Shown: positions 36,959 to 47,703, counted from the stretch's first letter. The stretch is 64,000 bases of DNA from Sphingomonadales bacterium (GCA_027488785.1 JAIYAY010000026.1:124001-188000); one strand, 5' to 3'. Translations and numbers: made by a program. Notes: generated by a model not told the origin, from the sequence alone.

Positions 36959-37588
36959 CTATGTCCGGAAAATCAACGACAGATTGTTCGCAGGCATATC
37001 GATAACTTGGTCAAGGCATAATCCTAATTTGTGCGCTTCTTCTGCAATGTCCTCGACAAAACGCAGGCCCCATGCGGCATTTTGTTGCCGCAACGATACA
37101 TCGAACGCCGCATTGCTGTCGGCCAGCGGGACGTCACGTTGGTTGTAGGGTCCGTACATGAAAAGCACGGCAGACGGCGGTAATACACGCGCCGCATTGC
37201 GTAGTAGACCCAAGGTAGCCGCCCATGGGCTGATATGCGTCATGTTGATGCAGACGACCGCATCCGCTTGGGATATGGGCCAATCTGCCGACGCGTCGAG
37301 CGGAATCGCGGGCAGCACGTTGGACAGGTTGAAGTCCTCGCGCCACGCGTCAATAGATGCAATGGCGATAGGATCCGGGTCGCTAGGTTGCCAGATCAGC
37401 CCCGAAAAGCGCTTTGCAAAGTGCACGGCATGTTCGCCAGTCCCGCTCGCCACTTCCAGCACAAGGCCCTCCGCCGGAAGCACGCGCGCCAATGTTTCAG
37501 CAATCACATCACGGTTGCGTTCAGTCGCCGGGGCGTGGCGTTTTACGTCCGGGCCACTCTCGAAGATAAACGGTTGCGGTCCGCTCAT
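36959..37588 (-). CDS. DUF938 SAM-dependent methyltransferase-like protein
   Basis: 209 residues, class I methyltransferase fold. It begins with the DUF938 pattern KRHAPATERNRDVI, followed by the SAM motif LEVASGTGEHAVHFAKRF and the acidic WQPSDPDP. The target is unknown. Its ATG overlaps the gcvPB stop (ATGA), so it is co-translated with the glycine cleavage operon and under the same riboswitch. A fragment-sized frame on the other strand is a shadow. Confidence 0.85.
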   Translation of the reverse strand: MSGPQPFIFESGPDVKRHAPATERNRDVIAETLARVLPAEGLVLEVASGTGEHAVHFAKRFSGLIWQPSDPDPIAIASIDAWREDFNLSNVLPAIPLDASADWPISQADAVVCINMTHISPWAATLGLLRNAARVLPPSAVLFMYGPYNQRDVPLADSNAAFDVSLRQQNAAWGLRFVEDIAEEAHKLGLCLDQVIDMPANNLSLIFRT

Positions 37589-39156
37589 TCTGCCGCAACC
37601 GCTTGGTCGGGTTCGCGCCAGACCAACACGGGCTTACGCGCAGCTTGGGTTTCATCCAGACGGCGGCGCGGGGCGTGATGCGGCGCGGATTTTAGTGAGG
37701 TGTCACCGGCCCTGGCCCGCTCCGCAACGCTACGCAGAGCGCCAATGAACTGGTCGAGCGTTGCCTTGCTTTCGGTCTCGGTCGGTTCCACCAACATCGC
37801 GCCATGCACGACAAGCGGAAAATACACCGTCATCGGATGATAACCCTCATCGATCAGGCCCTTAGCAATGTCGAGCGTAGAGAAGCCTTCGGCCAGTCCA
37901 TTATCGCTGAACAATGCCTCATGCATGCACGGGCCGCTATGGGCGAAGGGCGCCTCCAGCACATCTTCCAGACTGCGCAAGATATAGTTGGCGTTCAGCA
38001 CGGCATCTTCCGCCACTTGGCGTAGGCCATCTGCACCATGCGACATGATGTAAGCCAACGCGCGGGTGAACATGCCCATTTGCCCGTGGAAGGCAGTCAT
38101 GCGTCCAAAGCTGTGCGGATGGCGTTCACCGGCTGTTTCTTCTTCGACGAGTGTGTAATGGCCGTCCGCATGGCGTTCGGTAAAGGGCAAGGGACCATAA
38201 GGCGACAGTGCTTGTGACAACACCACAGGCCCAGAACCCGGCCCACCGCCGCCATGCGGGGTAGAAAACGTCTTGTGCAGGTTGATGTGCATCGCATCGA
38301 TGCCCAAATCGCCGGGGCGGACGCGGCCGACAATGGCGTTGAAGTTCGCGCCGTCGCAATAGACATAGCCACCCGCCGCATGCACCGCGTCGGAAATTTC
38401 ACGCATATCCCGCTCGAACAGGCCGCAGGTGTTGGGGTTGGTGATCATCACCCCGGCCACATCAGGCCCAAGTCGTGCTTTCAACGCTGCAAGATCCACG
38501 CGCCCCTCTGCGGTTGCCGGGATATTCTCAACCAAAAAGCCGGCAAAAGCCGCAGTGGCCGGATTGGTCCCATGCGCACTTTCTGGAACCAGGATAACGC
38601 TACGCGGGTCACCCCGTGCCTCGAGTGCCGCCTTGATACATAATATTCCGCAAAGCTCCCCGTGCGCGCCGGCCTTGGGCGTCATTGCGACCCCATGCAT
38701 GCCAGTGAGCTGAATCAGCCACACCGCAAGCTCATTGATTACCGCCAATGCGCCTTGGACTGTCTCGACTGGCTGCAACGGATGGACATCGGCAAAGCCA
38801 GCCATACGTGCGACCCTTTCATTCAGCCGTGGGTTATGCTTCATCGTGCAACTTCCCAGCGGAAAGAAGCCAAGGTCAATGGCGTAATTCTGCCGGCTGA
38901 GGCGCGTATAATGGCGGACGGTTTCAGGTTCGGACAGGCCGGGAAGGCCAATGTCGCGGTGCCTTTCCAGATTGCCCAAGCGTGCGGTGACCTTTGGCGC
39001 TTCGGCCAAATCAACGCCGGTTGTTCCAGCGGTGCCAATTTCAAAAATCAACGCTTCTTCCAGCATCAACGCCTTGTTGCCTGTATAGGTCGCAGGGGCG
39101 GTGTCGCCGGCGTTACCCATTTCGGGCTTCCATCCGCTTTGGTTGATGCTGCTCAT
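37585..39156 (-). CDS. gcvPB: glycine dehydrogenase (decarboxylating) subunit 2
   Basis: C-terminal half of the split P-protein, carrying the PLP cofactor. 523 residues. The PLP Lys294 lies in [34 protein letters not shown] and [18 protein letters not shown] are family signatures. It decarboxylates glycine and passes the aminomethyl group to lipoyl-GcvH. It overlaps gcvPA by four bases, matching their stoichiometric partnership. Confidence 0.97.
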   Translation of the reverse strand: MSSINQSGWKPEMGNAGDTAPATYTGNKALMLEEALIFEIGTAGTTGVDLAEAPKVTARLGNLERHRDIGLPGLSEPETVRHYTRLSRQNYAIDLGFFPLGSCTMKHNPRLNERVARMAGFADVHPLQPVETVQGALAVINELAVWLIQLTGMHGVAMTPKAGAHGELCGILCIKAALEARGDPRSVILVPESAHGTNPATAAFAGFLVENIPATAEGRVDLAALKARLGPDVAGVMITNPNTCGLFERDMREISDAVHAAGGYVYCDGANFNAIVGRVRPGDLGIDAMHINLHKTFSTPHGGGGPGSGPVVLSQALSPYGPLPFTERHADGHYTLVEEETAGERHPHSFGRMTAFHGQMGMFTRALAYIMSHGADGLRQVAEDAVLNANYILRSLEDVLEAPFAHSGPCMHEALFSDNGLAEGFSTLDIAKGLIDEGYHPMTVYFPLVVHGAMLVEPTETESKATLDQFIGALRSVAERARAGDTSLKSAPHHAPRRRLDETQAARKPVLVWREPDQAVAAE

Positions 39157-40511
39157 GCCAAAATCTCCTGCAAAGCGGCGGCGAATGTTTCGACATCCGC
39201 GCTGGTGGCGGTTTCCGTGACTGCGACCAATAGGCCGTTGGAAAGTGCATCTGCACCTGGATAGAGCCGCCCAAGAGACACGCCGCCCAATATCTTGCGG
39301 TCGGCAAGTGCCCGCACAACGGGTCGCGCCTCTTGCGGGAGCTTCACCGTGAATTCATTAAAGAAGCTGTTATTGACCAATTCGACACCCGGAATTTGGC
39401 TAAGCCGATCCGCCGCCCGCACCGCAAGCGCGTGGTTCAACTGCGCCAATCCGCGCAGCCCCTTTTCGCCCAGCAAGGTTAGATGTATACTGAAGGCCAA
39501 TGCACAAAGTCCTGAATTTGTGCATATATTTGATGTTGCCTTTTCCCGACGAATATGTTGCTCGCGTGTAGACAGGGTCAGCACAAAGCCGCGCTTGCCT
39601 TCGGCGTCCACAGTCTCACCGCATAAGCGACCGGGCATCTGCCGCACGAATTTATCCTTGCACGCAAACAAGCCAACATACGGCCCACCAAATTGCAGGC
39701 CAACACCAAGCGACTGCCCCTCACCGACCACAATGTCCGCACCCATTTCACCGGGCGCTTTAATCGCGCCCAAGGCAACAGGTTCGGTTACGACGGCGAT
39801 TAACAACGCCCCATGAGCATGCGCCTTAGCGGCGATGGCCGACATATCCTCGATACGCCCCAAGATATCGGGATATTGGACCACGACGCAGCTGGTCTCT
39901 CCGTCAATCGCGTCCAGCAAACGTTGGCTGTCTGTCTGGGCCGAAAGCTCCGGTAATGCGATGTCCAGCCTATCGCCTGTATATTGCGCCATTGTCTTCG
40001 CGACGCTGACATAATGCGGGTGCAGTCCAGACGACAACAGTGCCTTTGTCCGCTTGGTAATGCGGCCAGCCATGCCAATGGCTTCCCAGCAAGCGGTCGA
40101 ACCGTCATACATCGACGCATTAGCCACATCGCAGCCGAACAGACGGGCCACCTGTGTCTGGAATTCGAACAGCATTTGCAACGTGCCTTGGGCGATTTCC
40201 GGCTGATAGGGCGTGTACGCGGTCAGGAACTCGCCGCGCTGGATGATGTGATCCACGCTCGCAGGCACATGATGCTTATATGCGCCTGCACCCAAAAAGA
40301 ACGGGTGATGTGACGCAGTCATATTTTGGAAAGCAAGTTCCGAAAAATGCCGCTCAACCGCCATTTCACTGGCATGGTTGGGAAGGCCGGGGATCGGTCC
40401 ATCCAACTGCGCATGTGCGGGCACATCAACGAACAAATCGTCAATCGATTGTGCTCCGATGACGCCAAGCATCGCTTGCCGGTCAGATGGGGTTAAAGGT
40501 AAATAACGCAT
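39153..40511 (-). CDS. gcvPA: glycine dehydrogenase (decarboxylating) subunit 1
   Basis: N-terminal half of the split P-protein, forming the heterotetramer with GcvPB. The ATG at 40511, with GGAG upstream, gives 452 residues and starts [15 protein letters not shown], typical for the family. [41 protein letters not shown] is the signature region. The longer start at 40523 would place the ribosome binding site inside the coding sequence. The gap to gcvH is 36 bases. Confidence 0.97.
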   Translation of the reverse strand: MRYLPLTPSDRQAMLGVIGAQSIDDLFVDVPAHAQLDGPIPGLPNHASEMAVERHFSELAFQNMTASHHPFFLGAGAYKHHVPASVDHIIQRGEFLTAYTPYQPEIAQGTLQMLFEFQTQVARLFGCDVANASMYDGSTACWEAIGMAGRITKRTKALLSSGLHPHYVSVAKTMAQYTGDRLDIALPELSAQTDSQRLLDAIDGETSCVVVQYPDILGRIEDMSAIAAKAHAHGALLIAVVTEPVALGAIKAPGEMGADIVVGEGQSLGVGLQFGGPYVGLFACKDKFVRQMPGRLCGETVDAEGKRGFVLTLSTREQHIRREKATSNICTNSGLCALAFSIHLTLLGEKGLRGLAQLNHALAVRAADRLSQIPGVELVNNSFFNEFTVKLPQEARPVVRALADRKILGGVSLGRLYPGADALSNGLLVAVTETATSADVETFAAALQEILA

Positions 40512-40547
40512 TTCAATCTCCATGGCCCGAAGGGCGAACGGATGAAC

Positions 40548-40919
40548 TTAGAGCCCGTCGACAAATGCCTGATAAGCGGTGGAATTCATGAGGCTGTCGA
40601 GCTCGCTGCTGTCGCTTAAGGTCAGTTTGAAGAACCAGCCTTCGCCTTCGGGATCGCTGTTGACGAGCGCTGGGTCGCCCTCAAGGGCGGCATTGCCCTC
40701 GATGACTGTACCGCTCACGGGTGCATAGACGTCCGATGCGGCCTTCACTGATTCCACAACTGCGGCATCACCGCCTTTTTTGAGCGTCGCGCCTGCCGCC
40801 GGAACTTCGGCGAACACGATATCGCCCAATTGGCTTTGCGCATAATGCGTAATTCCGACGGTTGCGCTGTCGCCGTTAACTTCGATCCATTCATGATCTT
40901 CGGTGAAATAACGGGTCAT
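40548..40919 (-). CDS. gcvH: glycine cleavage system H protein
   Basis: Lipoyl carrier protein shuttling the aminomethyl intermediate between the P, T and L proteins. 123 residues, standard. The lipoylated Lys59 is in [17 protein letters not shown]. It begins [21 protein letters not shown], the canonical N-terminus. Its ATG overlaps the gcvT stop. The L protein (lipoamide dehydrogenase) is not encoded in this window. Confidence 0.98.
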   Translation of the reverse strand: MTRYFTEDHEWIEVNGDSATVGITHYAQSQLGDIVFAEVPAAGATLKKGGDAAVVESVKAASDVYAPVSGTVIEGNAALEGDPALVNSDPEGEGWFFKLTLSDSSELDSLMNSTAYQAFVDGL

Positions 40920-42064
40920 ATGTTCGCTCCTTTGCGATGATAATGATGTGGGACGAAGGGTAGATTGGCGACGGTGATGGAAACGCGCTTTCCGCGCACC
41001 TCGGCCTCGAGCATCGTGCCGCTGGCATTATGACCTGCATCGACATAGCCCATGGCAATGGGTGCACCAACGCTTGGTCCAAAGCCGCCCGAGGTAACGA
41101 CGCCCACTTGCGCCACGCCTGCAAAAATCGGCGCGCCTTCGCGGACAGGCATTTTGCCTTCTACCGACAGGCCAACCAGCTTGCGTGCAGGGCCGTTTGC
41201 GAGCGCGTTCAGGATACGATCGGACCCAGCGAAACCACCTTCGGCGCGGCGGCGTTTGGAGATAGCAAAGGCGGCGTTGGCCTCAACGGGCTCGACATCG
41301 GGCGTCATATCATGGCCGTAAAGCGGAAGCCCCGCCTCAAGCCGCAGCGAATCGCGTGCGCCAAGGCCGATTGGCTTGACCTCTGGCTGCGCACAAAGCT
41401 GATCGGCCAATGCCTTTGCGTGCGTGCCGGGTACAGAGATTTCAAATCCATCCTCGCCTGTATAGCCCGAACGGCTAATCCAGAGCGGCTCAGGGTCTGT
41501 TTTGGGGCCCCAGAAGAATGAACCCGCCTCCATGAAATACAGCGCATCCACGCCCGGCACGACACGCTTTAATGCATCGACGGCCTTGGGCCCTTGCAGC
41601 GCCAACAATGCGCGGTCTTCCATATTGTTGATCGTTATCTCGTCGGGCAGATATTCGCGCAAATAGCCCATATCGTCCCACTTCACGGCGCCATTGACGA
41701 CAACATAGAGGCCCATGGGTACGGCCGTAATCATCATATCGTCCAGCACGCCACCATCTTCGGCCAGCAAAAGCGAATACCGCATCTTGCCCTCGCTCAG
41801 CGCGGAAATGTCACCGGGGACCAGCGCCTCAAGCGCTTGGGCGGCGCCGTCGCCGGTCAGCATCAACTGCCCCATATGGCTGACATCAAACAGCCCGGCA
41901 TTTTCGCGCGTCCAGATATGTTCGGCGATGATGCCTTCATATTGGATTGGCATGTGATAGCCTGCAAACTCGACCATGCGCGCGCCTTTGTCACGATGCC
42001 AAGCATCGAGCGGCAGCTCCAATATTTCTATGGGTTCGAGTTCGAAATCGTCTTCTTCGCTCAT
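40916..42064 (-). CDS. gcvT: aminomethyltransferase (glycine cleavage T protein)
   Basis: Transfers the methylene group from aminomethyl-lipoyl-GcvH to tetrahydrofolate, releasing ammonia. 382 residues. [24 protein letters not shown] and [15 protein letters not shown] are N-terminal signatures, and [10 protein letters not shown] and [14 protein letters not shown] mark the folate-binding core. A short acidic N-terminal extension ([11 protein letters not shown]) precedes the usual start. It is the first gene behind the tandem glycine riboswitch. Confidence 0.96.
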   Translation of the reverse strand: MSEEDDFELEPIEILELPLDAWHRDKGARMVEFAGYHMPIQYEGIIAEHIWTRENAGLFDVSHMGQLMLTGDGAAQALEALVPGDISALSEGKMRYSLLLAEDGGVLDDMMITAVPMGLYVVVNGAVKWDDMGYLREYLPDEITINNMEDRALLALQGPKAVDALKRVVPGVDALYFMEAGSFFWGPKTDPEPLWISRSGYTGEDGFEISVPGTHAKALADQLCAQPEVKPIGLGARDSLRLEAGLPLYGHDMTPDVEPVEANAAFAISKRRRAEGGFAGSDRILNALANGPARKLVGLSVEGKMPVREGAPIFAGVAQVGVVTSGGFGPSVGAPIAMGYVDAGHNASGTMLEAEVRGKRVSITVANLPFVPHHYHRKGANI

Positions 42065-42076
42065 ATCAGTCCGTTC

Positions 42077-42119
42077 AAAAGTTGCAGCAACCGACGCTGG
42101 ATAGCGCCAAGTCTGCTGC
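42077..42119 (-). promoter_or_regulatory. candidate expression platform of the glycine riboswitch
   Basis: Directly after aptamer II the minus strand can form GCAGCA / TGCTGC around an inner AGCG/CGCT hairpin, followed by AAC and four T. This weak terminator-like fold lies 13 bases before the gcvT ATG. It could be disrupted when glycine stabilises the aptamer, but that mechanism is inferred. Confidence 0.4.
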
Positions 42120-42330
42120 CCCCTCTGTCACGGGTACCTGAGAGCTTTATCCACGATATTTGCCATATATGACAAATAAAGCAGGTTACACCTTCGGTGG
42201 CGGATCTTGGAAAATAACCAAGAAACGCGCTTTCCAGAGTGTCGCAAAAGCCGAAGCGGTCCTTTTGCCTGAGAGATTCCGGGGCGGTTGCTCCTTCGGC
42301 GGCCCCATTAAGGGACACTCTCCCGCTTCG
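42113..42330 (-). promoter_or_regulatory. tandem glycine riboswitch (two aptamers)
   Basis: Read on the minus strand. Aptamer I (about 42330-42232) has GCGGGAGAGTGTCCC, then GCCGCCGAAGGAGCAACC and TCTCTCAGGCAAAAGGACCG, closing with GACACTCTGGAAAGCG. Aptamer II (about 42228-42113) has CCACCGAAGGTGTAACC and CTCTCAGGTACC with GACAGAGGGG. Both carry the glycine-riboswitch core 'CCGAAGG...AACC...CTCAGG'. It leads gcvT and is expected to switch the operon on with glycine, as in other bacteria. Confidence 0.95.
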
Positions 42331-42344
42331 TCAGCGACGCTTCT

Positions 42345-42373
42345 TCATTGGCGTTAGCATTTTGCAGAGTCAA
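42345..42373 (-). promoter_or_regulatory. promoter of the gcv operon
   Basis: TTGACT (-35, 42373-42368) and CAATGA (-10, 42350-42345) are separated by 17 bases on the minus strand. Transcription would start around 42338, just before riboswitch aptamer I. The -35 overlaps the end of the upstream gene. Confidence 0.5.
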
Positions 42374-43026
42374 CCGGCCAGCGCGCGGATGGAATCATTT
42401 TCGTGGATAAATACACCCTCGTCGGATCTGTCTGCCAATGCAGCGATAGCCTGAGCCAGTAAATGAGATGGTGTAGAAGCAAATTTCCGCATCGCCCCGA
42501 TCATCAACTTGTCGACCAGCGGCGATAGCAAAATCCCGAACGCCTCGCCCGGACGATGCGCGTCGCGCTTGCCACCCGTAAGCAGACTTGGTCGCATAAT
42601 ATCAATGCGTTGAAAGCCAATGTTAAGAAGCCCTTGTTCCATCTCAGCCTTCGTTCTGAGATAGAAATTACTGCTATCGGGCATCGTGCCAACGGACGAG
42701 ACCGTTATAAAATGTTGCGCTCCGGCGCTCTGGCTGGCCGCTGCAAAGGCAAGCACCAGGTCCAGATCGACAGCCTTAAAAGCTTCCTGCGACCCTGCGG
42801 TGCGGATTGTGGTTCCCAAGCACGATATGGCGACGGCCGGCTGGATACGCGCGACAATCGCTGGCCAGTCATCGCTTGGCGCGACATGCTCATGCACATT
42901 GGGTTGTGATTGCGCAGTGGGGCGACGGGAAACCAAGTGCACATCAGCCTCATTAAGCGCCAGACAATCCGCCAATTGTTTTCCGACCAAGCCTGAGCCA
43001 CCAGCGATGACGATTTTCCGTCTCAT
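42370..43026 (-). CDS. NAD(P)-binding oxidoreductase-like protein (atypical SDR)
   Basis: 218 residues from the ATG at 43026, which overlaps the dgt stop (ATGA). The N-terminal [18 protein letters not shown] is a Rossmann nucleotide-binding motif. [29 protein letters not shown] resembles the Ser/Tyr/Lys region of atypical SDRs related to HTATIP2 and YwnB. The substrate is unknown. A slightly longer start (43041) is possible but lies inside dgt. Confidence 0.8.
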   Translation of the reverse strand: MRRKIVIAGGSGLVGKQLADCLALNEADVHLVSRRPTAQSQPNVHEHVAPSDDWPAIVARIQPAVAISCLGTTIRTAGSQEAFKAVDLDLVLAFAAASQSAGAQHFITVSSVGTMPDSSNFYLRTKAEMEQGLLNIGFQRIDIMRPSLLTGGKRDAHRPGEAFGILLSPLVDKLMIGAMRKFASTPSHLLAQAIAALADRSDEGVFIHENDSIRALAG

Positions 43027-44174
43027 GCCGCGTTTCCGCACAGTTCGCGGTGCCGGTCAGTGGCGTAACGATCGGTCATCCCCGCCAAAAAGTCGCCGAT
43101 ATGGCGGCTGCGCGCCGGATCTTGTTCCGGCAAATTCTCGCGCCATTCGGGCGGCAGCAGGCGCACATCATTGCGATAGATCACAAACAGTTCCCGCACG
43201 ATCTTCGACGCCGCCTCTGCCGCCGCATTCTGCGTGGGGTGATGGTAGAGCTTTTGATACATAAAGGTTTTGAGCTGGCGTTCGCGCGCTGCCATTTCAG
43301 GCGAGAAACCGCCGATCATCACACCAGCATTGCGCACATCATCGGCGTGTTTGATTCCCAATGCGTTGATTCTCGCGCGTGTCGACTCGATCACGTCATT
43401 GACCATCACGCCAATCTGCTCACGTGTCAGTTCACCAATCAGGCGGCGTGGCCGTACGTCAGGATAGCGCACCAATATTGCCTGCCAACGCTCCGCAACG
43501 AACGGCAGCTCGAGTAATTGTTCTATGTCGAGAAGCCCTGCCCTGATGCCATCGTCAATATCGTGATTATCGTAAGCGATATCGTCGCTAATCGCCGCGA
43601 TCTGCGCCTCTAATGAAGGCCAATTGGTCAAATTTAGGTCAAAGCCTGTATGCACTTCGGTCAAGGCCCAACCGGGGTTAGCAACCGGACCATTATGCTT
43701 GGCTAGCCCTTCCAGCAGTTCCCAGCTTAAGTTCAAACCTGGCCATGACGGATAAGGCGATTCAAGTTGCGTGAGCGTGCGCAGCGTCTGCGCATTATGG
43801 TCGAACCCGCCAAAGGGCTTCATCGCCTCTTCAAGTGCATCCTCGCCCGCATGGCCGAAGGGCGGATGGCCAATATCATGGGCGAGACATAAAGCCTCCG
43901 TCAGATCCTCGTTTAGGCCTAATGCACGGGCTATCGTCCGGCCAATTTGCGCTACCTCAAGACTATGTGTCAGGCGGACGCGGAAATGGTCACCATCGGG
44001 CGAAATAAAAACCTGTGTTTTGTGGCGCAGGCGGCGAAACGCGATCGAATGGATGATACGGTCGCGGTCGCGCTGAAAAATGTCGCGCGGTCCGCGCATA
44101 TCGCTTGCCGGTTCGGCATGCAGCCGACCTCGGCTACGGTCAGGAAAGGAAGCATAAGGAGCAAGATGCGACAT
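43023..44174 (-). CDS. dgt: deoxyguanosinetriphosphate triphosphohydrolase-like protein
   Basis: HD-domain dNTPase that splits dGTP (or other dNTPs) to the nucleoside and triphosphate. 383 residues, the shorter dGTPase-like class. [31 protein letters not shown] with the first His, and the metal pair in [18 protein letters not shown] are intact, followed by [13 protein letters not shown]. It is translationally coupled to the downstream NAD(P)-binding gene. Its proximity to the division cluster may be incidental. Confidence 0.92.
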   Translation of the reverse strand: MSHLAPYASFPDRSRGRLHAEPASDMRGPRDIFQRDRDRIIHSIAFRRLRHKTQVFISPDGDHFRVRLTHSLEVAQIGRTIARALGLNEDLTEALCLAHDIGHPPFGHAGEDALEEAMKPFGGFDHNAQTLRTLTQLESPYPSWPGLNLSWELLEGLAKHNGPVANPGWALTEVHTGFDLNLTNWPSLEAQIAAISDDIAYDNHDIDDGIRAGLLDIEQLLELPFVAERWQAILVRYPDVRPRRLIGELTREQIGVMVNDVIESTRARINALGIKHADDVRNAGVMIGGFSPEMAARERQLKTFMYQKLYHHPTQNAAAEAASKIVRELFVIYRNDVRLLPPEWRENLPEQDPARSRHIGDFLAGMTDRYATDRHRELCGNAA

Positions 44175-44213
44175 GCCGCGCTTATGCCGCCAAGTGCCGC
44201 GAACCGGAAGCCG

Positions 44214-45902
44214 CTATTTTGTTTTCAACGGATTAACGACCTCGCCAATCTCGCTTTTCCACATAAAGGCATCGCCACCGGCCTTTTTGTAGTCGCCTTC
44301 CCACTTTTTCGCGGCTTTTTGGTCCGCAAAAGGCCCAACCAATAGCCGGTCCGTTCTGCCCCACTCGGCTGTGAAGGCTTTCCGGGACTTTAGCAATCCC
44401 GCATAAGTTTTGGAAAGCTTGCGATAATCGAATCCAAGGGCATCGGCGTTTCCGGTCGCGATTTGTACCCAGAAGCGCGCAGGATGATCCTTTTCAGCCT
44501 TGGCCTTAGCCGCAAGCTTAGGATCGACTTTAACGACGGGTTTTAGCTTTTTCAAATCCACAGGAACTTGCGAGGGCCGCTGTTCGCTCTCCGGAATATC
44601 AATGGCCTCCACAATTGCACCCAAATCAAAGCGGGATGAGGCCACCGGCGCTGCAGGCGCGGGTTCGGGGGCTTTCATGGCAATAGCGGGTACCTGCGAT
44701 ACAGGAAGTGGTGCCGCCGTCGATCCGCTGCTTTGCGTTGGTTGTGGCGTAATGACCGCGGTCACAGCCACCGCCGTCGTCGGTACGGGCGTTATGGCAG
44801 CAGGCGGCTGCGTGCTTACTGGCTTGGGCGATGTAGCACTGACAAGTGGGCGAGCCGCTTCTGGGACCGGCAGCGCATTATTGCTTACGCTCGCAATTCG
44901 GGTGTTTTGCGGTTCATCTACCTTGCCACGCGCGGTGGCAGTGCCAAGCCGGGACGTGTCGGTCTTCGGAGTGCTTTTGCTTTCGCGCGATGGCGTAGCT
45001 TTTGGTCCAAGCGCTGTGCCCGATGGAATAAGGCGATTATCCCCGGAAACGACAGGCGCTTGCGGTAGCGTCGATGCAATTCGGCGGACCTGCTCACTAT
45101 CCCGCCCGACCGCTTGGCCCGTTGGGAAGTGCCCCAAATGTATTGCCGCCGCTTTCTGCGCATCCGTCAGGGACGGCATTAGCCGGAAAAAGCGCTCCAT
45201 ACGCAGCGCCGAACTTGCATCCATGAACCCTTGGGCGACTTTCGTGGATTCACGCAGATCCCCTCGGGCCGCAAGCATGAAAGCGCGGGCCCGCCATGCA
45301 GCCGCGCTGTTGCGTTGCAGCAAAGGCAGCAGCATCGCGTCGGCGACTTCTTTTTGCCCCGAAAGCGACAAGGAAACCGCTTGGCGAATGATGAGGTCAT
45401 CTGAGGTGGAGGCTGTTCGTGCTAATTTATAATCCTGCTGCGCGCGACCAAAATTACCCAAAAGGTCGAAGGCCAAGGCACGATCCAGCGCAATCGCGCG
45501 TTCATTTGCGCCAAGACGTACGGCTTGATCAAACAAACGCAGCGCTTCAAACGGATTTTCAGTACGCACGGTCGCCGTCGCCAAACCTGACACAATACGG
45601 CTGTTGCCAGGACGCAACGTATTGGCTCGCGTGAAGAAGTTCAAAGCAGCATTGGCATCCCCCAAAACAAGTGACGCGTTGCCAGCATCAGCCATGGCAT
45701 CGGCATCGGAGGGATTAATGGATATCCGGCGCATCGCCGCACGCAACTCAGCCGCACCAGCGGGCTCCGAGATTATCGGTGCAACAGGGGTTGCCTGGTC
45801 AAGTGCCTCGAGCGCGCTTTCGTCAACGACTTGCGCGTACACGCCCGATGATAAAGCGAGCGCACAGAATATCCCTGCACCACGTAACATTGTCACATTC
45901 AT
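44214..45902 (-). CDS. exported TPR and SPOR-domain protein
   Basis: 562 residues. The signal peptide is MNVTMLRGAGIFCALALSSGVYAQ. Residues ~45-235 contain tetratricopeptide repeats (for example DAMADAGNASLVLGDANAALNFFTRANTLRPGN). A long Pro/Ala/Thr-rich linker follows, and a C-terminal SPOR domain (about 480-555, FWVQIATGNADALGF... RLLVGPFADQKAAKKW) should bind denuded septal peptidoglycan. It lies 106 bases downstream of ftsZ, so it probably acts at the division site. A 310-residue antisense frame is a shadow of the repetitive linker. Confidence 0.88.
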   Translation of the reverse strand: MNVTMLRGAGIFCALALSSGVYAQVVDESALEALDQATPVAPIISEPAGAAELRAAMRRISINPSDADAMADAGNASLVLGDANAALNFFTRANTLRPGNSRIVSGLATATVRTENPFEALRLFDQAVRLGANERAIALDRALAFDLLGNFGRAQQDYKLARTASTSDDLIIRQAVSLSLSGQKEVADAMLLPLLQRNSAAAWRARAFMLAARGDLRESTKVAQGFMDASSALRMERFFRLMPSLTDAQKAAAIHLGHFPTGQAVGRDSEQVRRIASTLPQAPVVSGDNRLIPSGTALGPKATPSRESKSTPKTDTSRLGTATARGKVDEPQNTRIASVSNNALPVPEAARPLVSATSPKPVSTQPPAAITPVPTTAVAVTAVITPQPTQSSGSTAAPLPVSQVPAIAMKAPEPAPAAPVASSRFDLGAIVEAIDIPESEQRPSQVPVDLKKLKPVVKVDPKLAAKAKAEKDHPARFWVQIATGNADALGFDYRKLSKTYAGLLKSRKAFTAEWGRTDRLLVGPFADQKAAKKWEGDYKKAGGDAFMWKSEIGEVVNPLKTK

Positions 45903-46008
45903 TCGCCCTTATTGGTATGCCGATTGCCGGACGCAAAGCATGTTTACGCAATGCTCCGACAAACGGTTGCCTAAAGCGGACGAAATGACAGTGCGCTGCC
46001 CACGCAGC

Positions 46009-47514
46009 TTAGGAGTTGTTCTGCCTATCCAGAAAACGCGGAACGTTGACGCTGCTTGCGCCATCACGCCCCTTGTCATCTTCATCATCCGAGCGCGAGA
46101 GGCCACGTGACAAGTTCGACATGCGTTCAAACAACGTACCACCCGTGGGCAGGCGTGGCGCCGCACGCTCAGGTGCCTGTGTCACATCGACCGGTGCAGC
46201 CGATGGTGGATTTGTGTCTGCCGGCGTGTTCAGTTCGAGCGCATCGGCTCCTGCCCAAGACGTAGATGGAAAACCGTTCGACTCAGGCAGCTTTTCTTCG
46301 CTGGCTTCATTGGCTTGAGCGACTTCGTCATCAGCTTCTGGGGCTTCGAAATCGCTGCCTAGGACCAAGCTGTCGTCTTCTGCCTCATTTTCTGGTTCCG
46401 CTACCACGACTGGCTCTTCGACTGGCGCGGGATCGGTGCTTTCAAACAAAGATGCTGTTGGCGCAGGCGCCGCAACAACAGGCTCTGGTGCAGGACGGCT
46501 GAATGAAAATGGTGTGCGCGATTGTGGTGCTGGCGATGCGGCTACGCCGTCATTGTCGATACCGGTTGCGACAACCGAAACACGAATTTTGCCGTTCAGA
46601 TTTTCATTGAAAGCCGAACCCCAGATGATGTTTGCATCAGGATCCACCAGCTCACGAATATGGTTCGCAGCTTCGTCCACTTCCATTAGGCGCATGTCTT
46701 CACCGCCGGTAATGGACACGATAACGCCCTTTGCACCTTGCATCGACACACCGTCGAGCAGCGGGTTAGCGATCGCCCGTTCCGCCGCTTCAAGCGCACG
46801 GCCATCGCCTTCGGCTTCGCCAGTGCCCATCATCGCCTTGCCCATTTCGTGCATGACGGACCGGACGTCGGCAAAATCAAGGTTGATTAGGCCAGGCATG
46901 ACCATGAGATCCGTGATACCGCGAACGCCCTGTTGCAGAACTTCGTCGGCCAGCAAGAATGCCTCTTTAAAGGTCGTATTCGGGTTAGCGACCAAAAACA
47001 GGTTCTGGTTCGGAATAACGATGAGGGTGTCCACATGCTGTTGCAGTTCAGCAATACCGGATTCTGCAGAGCGCATCCGGCGCGATCCTTCGAAAAGGAA
47101 CGGCTTAGTCACGACGCCAACGGTCAATATGTTCATTTCGCGTGCAGCCTGTGCAATCACGGGCGCAGCACCTGTTCCGGTTCCGCCGCCCATGCCAGCC
47201 GCGATGAAGCACATGTGGCAACCCGCCAAAGCGGACTTCACTTGCTCAATGGTTTCTTCTGCAGCGGCGCGCCCGACTTCGGGCCGCGAACCAGCACCAA
47301 GACCTTGCGTAATCTCGGGCCCAAGCTGAATGCGATAATCCGCAGGCGAAGCGTTCAATGCCTGCGCATCGGTATTAGCGACAACGAAATCGACGCCTTC
47401 CACCTTAGAGCTAATCATATTGGCAACCGCGTTACCGCCGGCACCGCCAACACCAATTACTGCAATTTTCGGCTTCAATTCGTCAACCATGGGTGGTCCG
47501 ATATTGATGCTCAT
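46009..47514 (-). CDS. ftsZ: cell division protein FtsZ
   Basis: Tubulin-like GTPase forming the Z ring. 501 residues. The GTP-binding signature [10 protein letters not shown] is at 109-118, and the core runs to about 318. A long acidic, Pro/Ala-rich disordered linker follows (~320-475). The C-terminal peptide VPRFLDRQ, which contacts FtsA and other partners, lies in the last ten residues. The length is typical for alphaproteobacterial FtsZ with a long linker. The leader contains a strong hairpin. Confidence 0.97.
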   Translation of the reverse strand: MSINIGPPMVDELKPKIAVIGVGGAGGNAVANMISSKVEGVDFVVANTDAQALNASPADYRIQLGPEITQGLGAGSRPEVGRAAAEETIEQVKSALAGCHMCFIAAGMGGGTGTGAAPVIAQAAREMNILTVGVVTKPFLFEGSRRMRSAESGIAELQQHVDTLIVIPNQNLFLVANPNTTFKEAFLLADEVLQQGVRGITDLMVMPGLINLDFADVRSVMHEMGKAMMGTGEAEGDGRALEAAERAIANPLLDGVSMQGAKGVIVSITGGEDMRLMEVDEAANHIRELVDPDANIIWGSAFNENLNGKIRVSVVATGIDNDGVAASPAPQSRTPFSFSRPAPEPVVAAPAPTASLFESTDPAPVEEPVVVAEPENEAEDDSLVLGSDFEAPEADDEVAQANEASEEKLPESNGFPSTSWAGADALELNTPADTNPPSAAPVDVTQAPERAAPRLPTGGTLFERMSNLSRGLSRSDDEDDKGRDGASSVNVPRFLDRQNNS

Positions 47515-47554
47515 AATTTTATCCCCTTAGCCTCTTTGGCTTGTTCGAAATTTG

Positions 47555-47577
47555 CACGCTTTTGGCACAAAAGCGTG
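47555..47577 (-). promoter_or_regulatory. hairpin in the ftsZ leader
   Basis: A perfect 10-bp stem CACGCTTTTG / CAAAAGCGTG with a three-base loop, 41 bases before the ftsZ ATG, in a 185-base ftsA-ftsZ gap. No T-run follows on the minus strand. It could be an mRNA stability element or a protein site. Confidence 0.5.
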
Positions 47578-47684
47578 AAGGGCACATCAGAAAATTACCC
47601 TTTTTGCACAGGTTTCTGTCGGGCCATGAACGCGAACATATTACCTTCACGATTTAAGGCTTTTTTGTCGCCTTGAAGGTGAAT

Positions 47685-47703
47685 TTAGGCGTTTACCGCC
47701 TAA
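47685..47703 (-). terminator. hairpin at the ftsA stop codon
   Basis: A 7-bp stem TTAGGCG / CGCCTAA with a five-base loop overlaps the ftsA stop. A second imperfect hairpin (AAGGC/GCCTT, about 47656-47675) follows. Neither has a clear U-run, so they may attenuate ftsA transcription instead of ending it. Confidence 0.35.

Noticed and set aside
44500-45432. 310-codon plus-strand frame
   Set aside because: Antisense to the TPR/SPOR gene; it arises from the Ala/Pro/Thr-rich linker and lacks domain motifs.
46436-47329. 297-codon plus-strand frame
   Set aside because: Exactly antisense to ftsZ, whose assignment is certain; Ser/Pro-rich shadow translation.
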